DNA of 46,325 nt from Leptolyngbyaceae cyanobacterium M33_DOE_097. Lineage in GTDB: Bacteria > Cyanobacteriota > Cyanobacteriia > Leptolyngbyales > Leptolyngbyaceae. The stretch spans positions 1 to 46,325 of the forward strand of contig DVDV01000429.1 of the NCBI GenBank assembly GCA_015296075.1, given 5' to 3'. The notes below the pieces were generated by a model. It was not told where the DNA came from. It did not search any database and saw nothing but the letters and a program-made list of their open reading frames with translations. Within the stretch, counting starts at the first letter, position 1; each line of letters starts with the position of its first letter. Of this stretch, positions 45,796 to 46,325 are shown piece by piece. The translations under genes and the position numbers were made by a program.

Positions 45796-45824
45796 CTCCC
45801 TTCTCTACGCAGAGAGGGGAGTTT
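45796..45824 (+). terminator. Terminator-like hairpin after the flotillin gene
   Basis: An 11-bp stem with one G-U pair (45796-45806 with 45811-45821), a 4-base loop ACGC, then a short TTT run. It begins 20 bp past the flotillin stop. Confidence 0.7.
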
Positions 45825-45896
45825 ATCGGTAGAAAGCAGGCACAGTCGTCAAACAGTTAGCTGTCTAATACCAATAAATCTCATTTACAGATCCTC

Positions 45897-45927
45897 GTAG
45901 GGGCGGGTTAGCGCCCCCCTTACAGAT
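45897..45927. repeat. Palindromic dispersed repeat
   Basis: GGGGCGGGTTAGCGCCCCCC with GTAG before and CTTACAGAT after; stem GGGGCG with GCGCCCC. It shares its flanks with the element at 42952-42983. Confidence 0.6.
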
Positions 45928-45957
45928 AATCGTTTTGAAGAATTGGTATAAGCCTGT

Positions 45958-46187
45958 TCACTCGCCCGAAAATCGACCGACGACCTTGACTTGTCCCGCA
46001 TCGTTTGCCTTCACCAAGACCACTTCACCCGATTGCGGAAAAATGCCAGTCAGAGCCGTGATGTTAACCTGGTGCGTCACCATCATGATCAGACCGGGAG
46101 TTGTGCGATTCTCTACGATAAAGCGCTGCAAAGCCTGAGTCTGAGAGGCTTCAGTGCGGTTGTCTCGGAAAAACGAGTTCAGTATAG
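45958..46187 (-). pseudogene. Histidine phosphatase family protein, 5' part replaced by the repeat
   Basis: About 76 residues of the C-terminal part of a SixA-like histidine phosphatase are visible. They run from SFFRDNRTEASQTQALQRFI through IMMVTHQVNITALTG, where the His is the second catalytic histidine, to the stop at 45958. Family resemblance ends exactly where the terminal repeat begins (46188). The residues upstream in frame are repeat-encoded and not phosphatase-like. The phospho-His RHG motif of the N-terminus is missing. Either an element inserted into the gene or the assembly joined it wrongly. Confidence 0.8.
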
Positions 46188-46324
46188 CAGCAATTCTCAG
46201 TATGAGAATAATTCTCACAAAAATATTCATTTTGAACAGCTATCAATGGCTGGAATACCCATTCTGCCGTTCATAAAATTGAGCGCACAAGCCTTTAGAG
46301 GCTCTGACTTCAGTACAAATGTTT
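46188..46324. repeat. Right copy of 137-bp terminal inverted repeat
   Basis: The exact reverse complement of 1-137. The subterminal palindrome is at 46193-46199 and 46203-46209. An ATG at 46246 opens a frame that runs off the contig end. See the left copy. Confidence 0.9.
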
Positions 46325-46325
46325 C

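Overview
The window looks like one complete contig from a cyanobacterium, probably a filamentous Leptolyngbya-like form. The signs are dense HIP1-type octamers (GCGATCGC) on both strands, the cyanobacterial division protein ZipN/Ftn2, an SphR/SphS-type phosphate two-component pair, a geranylgeranyl-reductase-family flavoprotein, HspA, and mostly housekeeping genes with short gaps. The lineage is inferred from gene content; no rRNA or tRNA gene was seen.

The two ends carry the same 137-bp sequence in inverted orientation (1-137 and 46188-46324). The right copy cuts off a histidine phosphatase gene. Both contig ends therefore run into the same repeated element, most likely an insertion sequence or MITE-like repeat.

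Left part (0.3-8.6 kb): a DEDDh exonuclease with an extra C-terminal segment; a chorismate lyase gene interrupted by one in-frame TAA; aroC; then cmoA-cmoB overlapping by ATGA. Four tandem, previously unlisted micro-ORFs (43, 43, 43 and 53 codons) follow, sharing a DFWxNY C-terminal motif. Facing them are two overlapping U32-family genes, one of them TrhP-like. CmoA, CmoB and TrhP are successive enzymes of wobble uridine-34 modification (ho5U to cmo5U). Both TrhP and CmoA depend on prephenate, which derives from the AroC product chorismate, so this stretch reads as a chorismate/prephenate-to-tRNA neighbourhood with an unknown micro-ORF array inside it.

Middle part (8.9-23 kb): pyrH-frr with a clear terminator; a small conserved-looking ORF; a geranylgeranyl-reductase-family flavoprotein; dnaK and hspA (heat-shock chaperones, with a possible RNA thermometer before hspA); a GH57 branching enzyme; a DUF4126 membrane protein; a DUF58 protein; and a large exported TPR-CHAT protein.

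Right part (23-46 kb): transketolase, larB, a lipoprotein solute-binding protein, a TIGR03943/permease pair, a RodZ-like protein and a pseudouridine synthase, the last six in a probable minus-strand transcription unit. Then come sphS/sphR, an AEC transporter and zipN. pdhA is divergent. A GC-rich non-coding stretch with inverted hairpin repeats precedes glmU and a Lin0512-family gene. The window closes with a PLP-dependent ammonia-lyase, a YqiJ-like/flotillin membrane pair and the truncated phosphatase.

The most novel feature is the DFWxNY micro-ORF array at 5490-6163. Next are the nonsense codon in chorismate lyase and the clustering of the wobble-uridine pathway.
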